Assembly: GCF_009389715.1 (NCBI RefSeq)
Contig: NC_052393.1
Location: forward strand, 1,860,001-1,924,000
Direction of reading: 5' to 3'
Source: Phoenix dactylifera
Lineage: Eukaryota > Streptophyta > Magnoliopsida > Arecales > Arecaceae
DNA: 64,000 nt
Shown: one piece after another, positions 13,716 through 24,036 of the stretch
How the letters are laid out: each line of letters starts with the position of its first letter
Numbering within the stretch: position 1 is the first letter of the stretch
Made by a program: the position numbers and the translations under genes
Notes under the pieces: generated by a model
Database searches by the model: none
Told to the model about the DNA's origin: nothing
What the model saw: the letters and a program-made list of their open reading frames with translations, nothing else

Positions 13716-14688
13716 CAGGGGCGGCTCAATACATTCTGAGGCTTAAGGCGAATCCAATGAACGGGGCCTCTTTTTTTAATAATAATTTTTTTAATAAATA
13801 TAAAATACGTAAAAATATATATAAAAATAGATAGTTATCAAGTACATTATTTTAACAAAGATACATGAATCTAACAAAGATAGACAATAAGCTTTTTCAA
13901 TTTAATATAATTCTTGAATGGAAGCCCATAAAAGTAATTATCCTAAATGAAGAGCCATGAAACTAATTAAATAACTGAGATAATGCTTGGCAATATTGTT
14001 TACCATGTCAAGCAAGAGCCGAATAGGAAAAGGTCATCCCATGGCACTTCATGGTCAAGATAAAGAAAAGAATTTGTCCATAAAGAAACCTTTCTATAAG
14101 AGAAAGTAGGGTCATTATGGAAAATTCACTCCATCTAATTGATAAAAGTTCCATCCCACCATCTCCCCTTCAAATGAGTACCCAAGCGGCAACTGCAACA
14201 CAGCAGCCATTCAACCCCCTCCCTCCTTTTCTCTCTCTACCACCCAAGAGGGGAGAAGAAACCGAGAGGAGAAAACTAAAAGAATCTCCACCCTCCAAGA
14301 AGTCCATCTCCAATCCCCCTATCTTTCTTCCGGATGGCCCAGCTGGATCAAGAGTAATGTGAGGGAAGGAAAACCAAGACCAAAACCAAAAAAGAGAAGG
14401 GATGAAAAGATAAGAGTGGCTTCAGGCGTCTATCAAGCCAACCAAATCCTTCCTCTCTCTCTCTCTCCCCACCCAAAACAAAACTATTGTCCCCAACTTC
14501 CCAAATTGCCCCTCTGCAGGCCAGGAAACTCTCCACCTCCCTTCCATCAAGGGGGAAGACTCGTAGCCAGCTCCAGATCCCGTTTTATATGGGGCCTTTG
14601 CTTCCTTTTGGTCAGCCTCCCGGGGGCTATCCATTGGCCCGGGGCCTTAGGCAACCGCCTCGGTCGCTTAGGGCTCGGGCTGGCCCTG
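13716..14688 (+). mobile_element. Non-autonomous hAT-type DNA transposon, 973 bp
   Basis: The left end CAGGGGCGGCTC and the right end GGGCTGGCCCTG form imperfect terminal inverted repeats of the CAGGG-type common in hAT elements. They are flanked by a perfect 8-bp direct repeat GTTGTGTA at 13708-13715 and 14689-14696, the duplication length expected for hAT. Subterminal GAGGCTTAAGGC at the left and GGGGCCTTAGGC at the right add further inverted symmetry. The interior is AT-rich for its first third, then GC-rich (about 14100-14600). It has only short ORFs and no transposase domain, so it would need a transposase in trans. The GC-rich part could be captured host sequence, but I do not recognise it. 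Confidence 0.88.
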
Positions 14689-14696
14689 GTTGTGTA

Positions 14697-15334
14697 CTTC
14701 AAGGTTTAATTCTTTATGAGCCGGCTTGATAGACATTTCTGGGATCCTATGTTGCAGGTTGCTTCCAATTCTCTAATCTTGCTGACTGGTGTCAGAGTAT
14801 CTAGCTTATGTCAATTTCTAGTCACCGCCTATTTATAAAGAGAGCTGGTGATGGTAATCTGAATCATCTGTTTTCGACTCTTAGAACTAGTATCAAGCCC
14901 AAATTACGTGACCCGTCCGCTTTTTGCTCTAGATATAGAACAATTTTTTCTGCATTTATAATGTAGAGCACATGTAAGCTACAAATGGATTAGGTTGGAT
15001 TGGAGCAATGCTTGACCTTGCTCTTATACGATTCTATAATCTGGTGATGATTTTGGGCTGAATATAACAAATTAGCTAATCAATTGGGTCCATGAAAGGG
15101 ATTTGAGATCCAATGGGGTTAGTACGATCTGAACTTGCTTGAAATGTTTTGGTTGTTGTGATTGGATTAGGTCGAGTTTGCAATTTGAGTCAAATATTTA
15201 ATTATTTTTTATAACTAAAATATAACTATAAAATACTAAAAAATGAATAAAATTAAAAAGATCTGATTGGATCTTGAATTTTTATTCAAATACTTTGATT
15301 TCATCCAACTAAATGATTGTTCTAAAATTTATAG
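14697..15334. other. Intergenic; no gene seen
   Basis: AT-rich, with repeated GGATTAGGTTGGATTGG-like words around 14985-15330. Similar GGTTGGGTTG-type sequence occurs at 11450-11570. Probably old repeat DNA without coding potential. Confidence 0.5.
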
Positions 15335-15612
15335 ACAATGAAATGTAAATGGAGAGGTGATGGTCGTCCACTGTTTAGAAATATTTGTAGGATAATGAAA
15401 GATTGTGACTTATTTCATGCTGCTCATGTATATCGGAAAATGAATAAAGCTGTAGATTGAGTCGCCTCTTTCGTCGCTCATCACTCAGGAGATGTCTTTT
15501 AGATGTGTTTTGTAGCCGCCTCCTCACTCTTACATCATCTTTTTTCCATCGACTCTGTTGGTTGCACTCATTCTATAGCAGAGTGAGCAGCCGTTGTACA
15601 AAAAAAAAAAAG
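15335..15612 (+). mobile_element. 5'-truncated LINE 3' end (RNase H remnant plus poly-A), copy A
   Basis: Conceptual translation gives HAAHVYRKMNKAVD, a stop, then VASFVAHHSGDVF. This is the C-terminal end of the RNase H domain of plant LINEs; compare the intact copy at 55030. It ends with GAGTGAGCAGCCGTTGTAC and a 12-base A run at about 15600. Stops show that it is dead. The 5' limit is approximate. Confidence 0.7.
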
Positions 15613-16667
15613 TAAATGGTTAAGTATAATAAAAAGAAATAAATGAGAGGTGTTGTTGTTGAGATGAAAAGAAAAAATTAGTTTAAATAAGAGCTCATTT
15701 AAGGAAGTCGGCAGTGAAGGTGGAGGTTTATATGATTCCAATTTATAAGTTGGATTGGATTGAGTTAGGAATGGGTCAAGCTTATTTTTACCGATCCAAA
15801 CTATTTTTATCGATCCAAACTAGACCTATATGATACATTGACCATGCTGTGTTGAAAAATGCAAGAGCTTAATCTAAAATGTAGATTAGGTCCAATTTTT
15901 TAACCTGACTCGGTCCATGAATCTTCGGGTACGGATCAGAACCAGGTACGGTTAGTTGCATAATGAAGTCGGTTTGACCCATTTGCAGCCCTGGGCTCGT
16001 AGCTTCGTGGCCCTTAAAAACGTCCCCACGGGGGGGCCTATTGGCGGTATGCGACAACAGTTTTCACCATCAAAAATCGTGCAACTGAACTTGCAACCAT
16101 CATTATGCAACTATGCGCGGGCCATAAGCCTTTCAACAATGATAGGCACCTCTATGTGGTTGCCAATTATCCTACTGCTGATTAGTAACAGTCACCGAGT
16201 TGGCTGCAAGGATTTTCTTAAGGTACAAATCGGGCATTAAAAAAAAAAGAATTAGGGATTTTGTTGTTTTGCTCTCTCCAACGCCAAGCTAGCCCCTCTT
16301 CTAAAAATAGAGATAGCTTAGTATTGAAAACATACCAAACCTGAATTTTTTTTTGGATACCCACGTCGACAAGACAAAAGGCTTACAAAATTTTTAAGCC
16401 TTCATCCAAAAAAATTCTATACAAGCCATGATGTTACATTTTTTTGAATAATATTTTCCATTTCATAATCAAAACTTGCTCCATCATCCCAATCATACTA
16501 CCATTCCATTTGCAATACCCGATCTCGAAATTTCATATCCACCATCTCCTCCTTTATGACCTTTCACTCCCTCCACATTAGACTTAAATTCTCCCTCTTT
16601 GGCACCTTCCCCACCAACACAAGATAATGCTCTTTTCTATAGTGCTTCAAATACATTTTGGGTATTG

Positions 16668-16670
<3 letters not shown>
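15613..16670. other. Intergenic; no gene seen
   Basis: Several short ORFs without recognisable similarity, and AT-rich direct repeats of CGATCCAAACTA around 15795-15825. Nothing here can be assigned. Confidence 0.5.

Positions 16671-16722
<52 letters not shown>
16671..16722. repeat. (TC)n microsatellite, about 52 bp
   Basis: About 25 uninterrupted TC dinucleotides ending in TCCCTCCCC. On the minus strand it reads as an Arg-Glu repeat inside a 117-residue ORF (16564-16917), which I consider an artefact. Confidence 0.95.
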
Positions 16723-16726
<4 letters not shown>

Positions 16727-17094
16727 CCCAAAGCGTTTATTTGAGTCGGAAATATATTGTGGACATTCTTGAAGACACTGGCTAGACCACTGTAACTTGC
16801 CCATCCTTCTTTCTCGTGGAATAAAAACTTAAACTCACGAATCAAGATGATGATCTCCTTACAAATCCCTCTACCTATGGATGCCTGATTGGAAAGATAT
16901 GGCACAAATCCTAACAAAATTCATATCTCAAGTTAGTTTATGCGCCAACTGTGGAAGCCTCATAAGGATAATGCTATTTGACTACTACATTATTTAAAGG
17001 CCACTCCTTGTCAAAGTATCCGTCTCTCAGCTACCCGGGACTTAAATCTCACAAATTATTGTGACAGGGCTAGTTGTCCAATGACTCGCGGCTC

Positions 17095-17700
17095 TACCTT
17101 CGGCTATTGCATATTTCTTGGCTCCAATTTCATATCTTGGAAGACAAAGAAGTAGAACACTATATTTCGTTCATCATCAGAAGTAATATATCGTGACATA
17201 GCTATTGCTACTTCTTAGATCACATAGCTAAACTATTTGCTCCATAACCTTGGTTGTAAGACTTTCCTACCTATCATATTATTTTTTGGCAATCAAACGT
17301 GGTTAAACTATTGCGGCCAACCCTATTTTTCATAAATGCACCAAGCATATCGAAATCAGCTACCATGTTGTCTGTGAGAAAATTCAAAAAATGGTCTTAT
17401 TCATACATCTTATGTGTCTACCTTTAAGCAGTTGGCCGATCTCTTTACTAAGTCATTGGGCAAGAAATAATTTTATTTTATTCATACATCTTAGGTGTTT
17501 GAAACTTCCACGTACCAACTTGAGGAGGGGTGTTAAAAATTTACCAAACTTGGGCATAAGTTCTTTTCATTAGATCGTATGCCCAAATTTGATAATTTCG
17601 AATGAAATCATGTGCCCGCATTTGGTAAGTTTTTAATAGTTAGGATGCTATTTAGTGAGAAGGACAAGACTTGTATTGGCCCTTTGCTAGCCATAAACAC
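17095..17700 (+). mobile_element. Ty1-copia retrotransposon 3' remnant: RNase H, polypurine tract, LTR start
   Basis: Translation of 17101-17200 gives YCIFLGSNFISWKTKKQNT and RSSSEVIYRDIA. Further on come LIHTSYVSTFKQLADLFTK and SLGKK. These are the copia RNase H signature and the conserved pol C-terminus. A purine-rich GAGGAGGGG at 17522-17530 (polypurine tract) is followed by TGTTAAAAATTTACC, the likely start of the 3' LTR. That LTR contains an inverted pair: TACCAAACTTGGGCATAAG and, about 35 bp on, TATGCCCAAATTTGAT. Stops and frame changes mark it as dead; the LTR end was not found. Confidence 0.75.
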
Positions 17701-19398
17701 CGTTGGCCTCCTTTCTTTAAAGTGGCGATCGTCCCCTTCAATCATGGACTCTAATGGACTTTAGCCTCCTTCTTCAGGCGGGTTCGGGTTGTATCTTTCG
17801 CGGTAACCGTACTGCTCTCAAAACACTTCGAACTCTTTCGGTCATCCACCTGCACAGCTCTGGAGGTAACCGTAGCGCAATCCAACAGTGCACCATTCTT
17901 TCGTGCGAAAGGTACAACCCTTGTCCTCTCCAGGCTTCTCACTCGACTTCTCTCTCGCTCGCTTTTGTTCTCTCTGTTCTTTTCACTCCATCGATCGCCT
18001 ACCATCCATCCGCCCTCACGGATTTCTACCATGCCAGAATCAAGAACACCTGCCCTCACCCCCATACCATCCTTCTTGAGGGCCGCAATGCATCCATTAT
18101 CCTCAAGCGACATCTTGTAGGACTGCAGAACCCGTATGTCAGGATTCTTATAACCTTCCACTTTAGCCAGACCCACTTCTGACGACAAATGGTTATGAAC
18201 TATGTGAGACTGTCATGTATCCAGCGAAAGTATCTATACATGATGCAGTTAGTGATTTGTAGCCTTAAATTAGTAGCAGTTACGAGAGATTTTAAGAATG
18301 GAGGCTCCAAATGTGCATCTAAAGACTGTCCTTCCCATGGGAAAGGTCTGATATGTGCTCATGGTGTCATGCAAAGAAGTGCGGTAGTGGAAGATTTATT
18401 ACCTTCTTGACAATTGCCGATCGTTGTTTGGGCACTTGAACATTTGATGCCATCTTTTGGATGGGAAAATAGCTAAAATATGTTCCAGAATACTCATAAA
18501 AAACATCAATATTGAACTGACTGAAATGGTGCATATCAAACCAAAACTTAATATAAATCTCACCCCATATCAAGCTACATATCAAGAATTCCTGATTCTA
18601 GAAATTTTAAATTTTGAATTTCAAATAGCATAAATTTAGAATTGATTTTAGAGATCATTTATTATTTTTTCCTTTTTTTGTATCATTCTAGCTTCAATCT
18701 TTCGTACATTTTTAACTACAAATATACATGATGACTAACTCACAGAAAGAGGTGGGAAAAATTTCTCACAATATTCTTTGCTATATATTCTTCTCTCCAC
18801 AATAATAAATGAGGGAAAATAGCAGTTGATTAGAAGAACATGGATACTCTATTGCAATCAACGCAAGGCAAACCTTCAAACCGGAACGGATGGGGGTTGT
18901 GGTGGATTTTCTTAATTCCCGGCACGGTGGAGCGGGCGTGAGGGCAAACAGAGTGGAGAGAAGGAAACAAGATGGAGTAAAAGGACTCTCATGTCACGAT
19001 TGAATGGAATTAGGCTTTTAAAAAGGATCAATAAATCAAAAGAGTTAAAAGAAAGAAACATGTAAAGAACCAAAACTTTCTCTAATTACACTAAAAAACG
19101 CACGCTGAAAAGGTCAGTGATGCAACTAATTCAGGATAATTCTTATTTTTTCTTTGGCCGACTAAATATCAGAAAGTTCTTGATTTTTCTTTTTCTTTAT
19201 TTATTTTCATTTTTTCATCTCCCATACAAATCCCAAATGTTGACCAGAAAGCTTCACTCTTAACTGCATATATCTTTATAACTCATATTTATTTTCACAT
19301 AGCTAAGACCATACATTCTGCCGCCAAAAAAACCAAATGGCTGTTGATATGTATATCAGCCAATCAATAAGCCCAGCCCAAGTATAGGCTATATATGT
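17701..19398. other. Intergenic, C/T-rich start; no gene assigned
   Basis: Between 17751 and 18188 there is a long ORF on each strand (142 aa on +, 145 aa on -) over the same CT-rich sequence. Neither resembles a family I know. A third ORF (18189-18410, 73 aa) is also unrecognised. The remainder is AT-rich. The part next to 19399 carries the 3' UTR of the subtilase; TTTATT at 19196-19201 (AATAAA on the - strand) is a possible poly(A) signal. Confidence 0.45.
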
Positions 19399-21675
19399 TC
19401 AAGCGAACATAACAGTGATAGGACTCCTTACCACATGCTTGTTAGATACCCACTTCAGATGTCCTTCAGAGATGTGGCCTTGTCTTCCACTTGTGTCCCT
19501 AGTGCTAAAATACACATTGAAACTCTTGTTTTGATTCAGCTCCATGAAGCTTAGCTTCTCAGGATAAACCTTCACCTCCACCCCTTCTGGTGCACTCACT
19601 TGCACTGCATAAACCGATTCAGCATCCCCTACATTCCTCACTGTCCGCGTGATGGTCTTCTCCGCATTCGATCCCATGGACACCAACATGGAAGGGTAGT
19701 TCAACTCCTCAGCCGTTACAGTGTCAATCAGAGAACACTCCGTCGGTCGGCGGGTGACCGTCGAAACTTGCTTGTCGGTGTATCCCAAGCCACAGAGGTA
19801 GGGGATGTAATCGCTAGGTTGGAGGTCGTAGATTAACCCCGGATCATTGGCCTTCAATGGATTCACATGTCCTGCTCCCATGGCGAAGAACCTGGCGGCA
19901 TTCAGTGTCTCATCGGTTATCGGCCTGCCGTCGTGGTCGAGCATGTCGGAGGATGTCATCATTGCCGATTTGATCGCTGCAGGTGACCAATCGGGATGCG
20001 AAAGTTTGAGCAGGGTGGCGATCCCGGCTAGCAGAGGAGCCGACATCGACGTGCCGGAGATCATGTTGAATGATGAAGTGAAATTGTTGGCAGGGTCGAG
20101 AGACGGCGGACCGATGGAAAATGGCCATGCAGCGAGGATGTTCACGCCTGGTCCGATGATATCAGGCTTCAGGATGCCTTCGTTGACTAGGCTCGGGCCT
20201 CTCGAAGAGAATGATGCAACTGCGGGAGATGGAGAAGCTCCATACAATGTGCCTTTGAAATCGATCGTCGCCGTGGGATTCGATGATGACTTGATGTAGG
20301 CCATGATCTTCAATCCATCGTTGTAGCTTACGTGGGATGTCGGAAGGACGTGAGCTCCGGCCTTGGTCGTGAAGCTCTGTTTCTCATTATTCGTCAGTAT
20401 CATCGCGACGCCGCCGGCCTTCTTGACGACCACGCCCTTTTCGATGCTGGTATTGGTGCCACCGGTGTGGCACAGCACCACCTTCCCCTTGACGTTGATG
20501 CGGTTCAAGGATCCGTCGCTGCAAGCCTTGGCTCGAAAGCCGCCACTCATGCCAGGGTATACCACAGGCAACAGGATGGATGTGAATCCAGTGGGCTGGT
20601 ACGCCGACTCGCCGTCGAGCTCCTCTCCATTCCCGAGCTTGACGACCGCCCTTATAGCTCTATCCATGGTGCTTGCTCCGACCGTCAGGACCCAGGGGGC
20701 GTCATTCTCTACGGTGCCTTTAGATGGCCCAGAGTTTCCGGCAGAGCAGCTGACGAAGATCCCCTTCTCGATCGCAGCCAGTGCGCCGATTGCTATGCTA
20801 TCATCGTAGAAAGGCGCTGCTTGCCCACCTAGGGAGATCGAGAGCACGTCGACTCCGTCGCCAATGGCGTTGTCTATGCCCGCCAATGCATCGCTCGCGA
20901 GGCAACCACCGCTGTGGCAAACCTTGTAGATGGCCAAGTGAGCATTCGGCGCCACCCCAGAGGCAGTTCCCCTTGCGTTGCCGAGAACGTCGGCATTCTT
21001 GACGAAGTTTCCGGCTGCGATGCTGGCGGTGTGAGTCCCATGCCCAACCGCATCAAATGGAAGGTCCTTGCACCCGTTCCTGAATGACCTCGCACCAACT
21101 ATCTTGTTATTGCACAGCGTTGGCTTGAAGTCGCAGTGCCCCTTCCACTTGATTGGCGCATGAAGCATGCCTTCATCCTTGAATGAAGGATGGGCAGGGA
21201 AAATGCCGGTGTCGAGGAGGCCAATGACCATCCCCTTCCCCAAGTTGGTGTCCCTCAAGAAGCAATTCCCTTGGTTCATCCACAGGAAGTCCGATACGTG
21301 CGTCGTGTGGAGACTGAGCATTCGGTCAGGGTGGGCATGCACAAAGCCATGGATCCTCTCCATGACTTCTACTTCTTCATGCGTTAGTTTCGCGGCGAAT
21401 CCGCTGATAGCATTTTGGTATGAGTAGACCATCCGTGGCTCGCCCGATGCCAGGGTCTTGGATGGCAGGAAGGATTGATACCACTTCTGACGTTCTGCAG
21501 CACTGAGGAGCTTCGTGCTGTTGGGTCTCTGTACATGAACAATGTAGGTCTGCTGGTCCTTCGCATGGCCATCTTGAATAGGTATGGGCAAGAGCTGGCA
21601 ATGAGTTAGTAGAAAGGAGGAATAAAAGAAGACCAGAAAACCAAAGAGCAATAGAAATGTCTTGTGGCTCCTCAT
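19399..21675 (-). CDS. Subtilisin-like serine protease (plant SBT1-like), tandem copy 1
   Basis: Intronless gene for a 758-residue S8A protease, presumably secreted to the apoplast. In order: signal peptide (about 1-26), inhibitor I9 prodomain (43-125, YIVHV to LHTTH), catalytic domain with Asp155 (GLLDTG), His212 (GHGTHTAS), oxyanion Asn314 (SAGNSGP) and nucleophile Ser543 (SGTSMS), a PA insertion (about 345-470) and a C-terminal Fn3-like domain (about 655-757, TRTVRNVG to HVVRSPI). Length and architecture are normal for plant subtilases. One oddity: the SGTSM motif is followed by SAPLLAG, where subtilases usually have PH, so the conserved His after Pro is Leu548. The triad is complete and activity is expected. 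A paralogue follows upstream at 24037-26301. The first Met is chosen because it precedes the signal peptide and a TATA box lies suitably upstream. Confidence 0.96.
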   Translation of the reverse strand: MRSHKTFLLLFGFLVFFYSSFLLTHCQLLPIPIQDGHAKDQQTYIVHVQRPNSTKLLSAAERQKWYQSFLPSKTLASGEPRMVYSYQNAISGFAAKLTHEEVEVMERIHGFVHAHPDRMLSLHTTHVSDFLWMNQGNCFLRDTNLGKGMVIGLLDTGIFPAHPSFKDEGMLHAPIKWKGHCDFKPTLCNNKIVGARSFRNGCKDLPFDAVGHGTHTASIAAGNFVKNADVLGNARGTASGVAPNAHLAIYKVCHSGGCLASDALAGIDNAIGDGVDVLSISLGGQAAPFYDDSIAIGALAAIEKGIFVSCSAGNSGPSKGTVENDAPWVLTVGASTMDRAIRAVVKLGNGEELDGESAYQPTGFTSILLPVVYPGMSGGFRAKACSDGSLNRINVKGKVVLCHTGGTNTSIEKGVVVKKAGGVAMILTNNEKQSFTTKAGAHVLPTSHVSYNDGLKIMAYIKSSSNPTATIDFKGTLYGASPSPAVASFSSRGPSLVNEGILKPDIIGPGVNILAAWPFSIGPPSLDPANNFTSSFNMISGTSMSAPLLAGIATLLKLSHPDWSPAAIKSAMMTSSDMLDHDGRPITDETLNAARFFAMGAGHVNPLKANDPGLIYDLQPSDYIPYLCGLGYTDKQVSTVTRRPTECSLIDTVTAEELNYPSMLVSMGSNAEKTITRTVRNVGDAESVYAVQVSAPEGVEVKVYPEKLSFMELNQNKSFNVYFSTRDTSGRQGHISEGHLKWVSNKHVVRSPITVMFA

Positions 21676-21744
21676 TGGGAATCAATGGAGAGAGAGGGGA
21701 GAAGGAATGGAAGGAGTGGTGGGGTGGTGGCTGGAGCCAGGAGT

Positions 21745-21765
21745 CGAAGATATATATAGATGAAT
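21745..21765 (-). promoter_or_regulatory. Likely TATA box of subtilase copy 1
   Basis: CTATATATATC read on the minus strand, about 75-80 bp upstream of the ATG at 21675. This leaves a short leader of about 40 bp if transcription starts some 30 bp downstream. Confidence 0.6.
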
Positions 21766-24036
21766 TTTGAGAGGAGCAAAGAATGTTGAAATGCTGAAAT
21801 CGTGCACATAGACACTTAAAATATTCTCTCTAAGGACATGACCTCTAATATTAGTAGGAAACTTCCATTCTAACCCAATGAGCACATGCAGTAGTCTTCA
21901 CTACTCAGATAGCATCCAATTTTCCAGAATGTTGATCATTCTAATTTTGTCCTCGGAACAAGCTGAATTCGTAGCTGTTACCAAGGACGAGAACCAAGTG
22001 ATACCTGTCATCCAGTAAAATTGTCCTTCCACCTACATCAACCTATACTAAGTGATTGTTTTGCTAGCAAAATCATTGTAAGTGTTAGATGAAACAGCTC
22101 CATATATATTAGCATATTTGTGGTTGATTAAATAAGAAGCCGCCTAGCAACTGAAGGAATTGATGGAAGGTTTGCTCTGCAACAGCAGTGCCGCAGATCG
22201 GAAATTAGCTTGTTTTAGAGACTGGTATCTGTAGCAGGTACTGGGTGGAGATGGTAATAGGACGCAGATATTAAGGGTTTCTCTGCAATGGATTTTGGTT
22301 TCATATCTAGGATACTAGGGTTACAAAATGTACATAATTTGTGACCCTGGAATATACAAATAAGGTAGAATGTGGCTTGGTTGCAGCCATCTGATGCCTG
22401 AGATATGTAAGCAGTACAACAATTTTAAAGACTCCCAACCTCTCTCTCCCCAGATGCCAGAGCTATGTAACTGGTACAGCAGTTCTAGCAATATCAGAGA
22501 TTTTCATATTTAATGATTCTGAAGTTCGTGATAAAATAGTTAAAAAAGAAGAAGAAGAAGAAGAAGTTTGGTACAAATTGATCAAAGCCAACATATGGAA
22601 GTCAAAAGGAGTGGAATCTCATCAGACAAACCTTTTAAATGGTCATACATGCTAAAATTCAATACCTACGGTATTATATATATTAAGTTAGCACCATTAA
22701 AGCAGAAAAATTTTGGAAGAGTGCCCTCAAACTTTCAGGAAACTATTGTTCAGAATTGTTAATTAATTTGCATACCCTGTACAGGGTAATATTTATAGGG
22801 TTGCGAGGCCTAAATAGACTAAAGATGCATATCAAACATTTTGGAATTGCACAGAACTCAAAGACGTCAAGAAAGTCTGCAGTAATCTACTGAATGTCAA
22901 TCTTAGGCAACTTGGCCAGATGCTCCAAATAAAAGTGTCATAAGAGAAGTTTTACTTTGCAGTCTGATACAGTGGTGACCAACTTTTCTAATTTCAATTA
23001 TTGAATTAGATAGGTATTCATGAATCTGACACCATAACCCATTGTGAGAGATCCTACAAATTGCATGCCGATTAGCATTAAGAACTGATTAAGACCAGCT
23101 TTTGATGACCGCCTAGCTAATAAAGGTGAAAAATCTGAAATGGTGTCAGAAATCCATATGGACAAGATGTTGAATTGACTACTTTGAAAGCTATTTAGAT
23201 CGACGATCAATAGTATCAAATTTCGTTTTATGCCTTTCCAACTTTTCTTGGTCTTGCAGGCCTTGTCTTGATTCACTTTGATTGTTATTGGACAGAGGTA
23301 ATGTTCCTACTCCTGCGCTACTCTATTCAATTTCACATAATATCCATCAGACCATTCATTTTTTTGAAGAGTATGCATTAATCTATTCACAAACCATACA
23401 TTTATAGAACATTGAAAAAGTTAAATCTGCATCACTAATCCTCTTAATGCACATACTCATGAAGAATGATTCAGTTGCGTGGTCGACACTGATTAAATCA
23501 TCCGCGATCACACTTTACCTCAGAGATTCTCTGAACTCTATTTTAAGACCAATTTTTATTTCACATTTTTGTGTTCTGGATAATTATAGGTATATATCAA
23601 GTATATCAAATAATTTCATGTCGTTGATTTGGTATTGAAGTGACATCAAACATCATACTAATCTTTTATTGAGTTAATATTCTTAAATAAAGAAAAACAT
23701 ATGTCTGATAATAGACATAGGACCAGCCATACGGACAAATATCAGACTGATTGAACACCATCATGATTGGGTATTATTGATTTTTAATTATATTATAAAA
23801 CAAGATGCTCTCTCTCTTTTCCCAATCTTTTCTTAAGAAAAACAGGGCAGGCTTTCTTGATATGAATTTATTTCCACCATGACAAAATGGTGAGATTACA
23901 AAATGCCCCAAAAGTTGACCATATCAACAACAATTTTGAAACATTCATCATGGAGAAGGACCCTGAATACAGGGTCCTAATCCAAGGTGAATGAACAACC
24001 CCCAAAGCATAACTCTAGTAGCTCAACTAAGAAATC
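21766..24036. other. Spacer between the two subtilase genes
   Basis: About 2.3 kb of AT-rich DNA with only short ORFs, containing the upstream promoter of copy 1 and the 3' flank of copy 2. There is a short AAG-type run (GAAGAAGAAGAAGAAG) near 22550-22566. No transposon ends or genes were recognised. Confidence 0.6.

Noticed and set aside
16564-16917. 117-codon ORF with an Arg-Glu repeat
   Set aside because: The repeat is the translated (TC)n microsatellite; no other recognisable content.
19847-20832. 150-, 166- and 148-codon plus-strand ORFs opposite subtilase copy 1
   Set aside because: Overlap the conserved catalytic and PA domains of the minus-strand gene; translations look like random reading of its complement.
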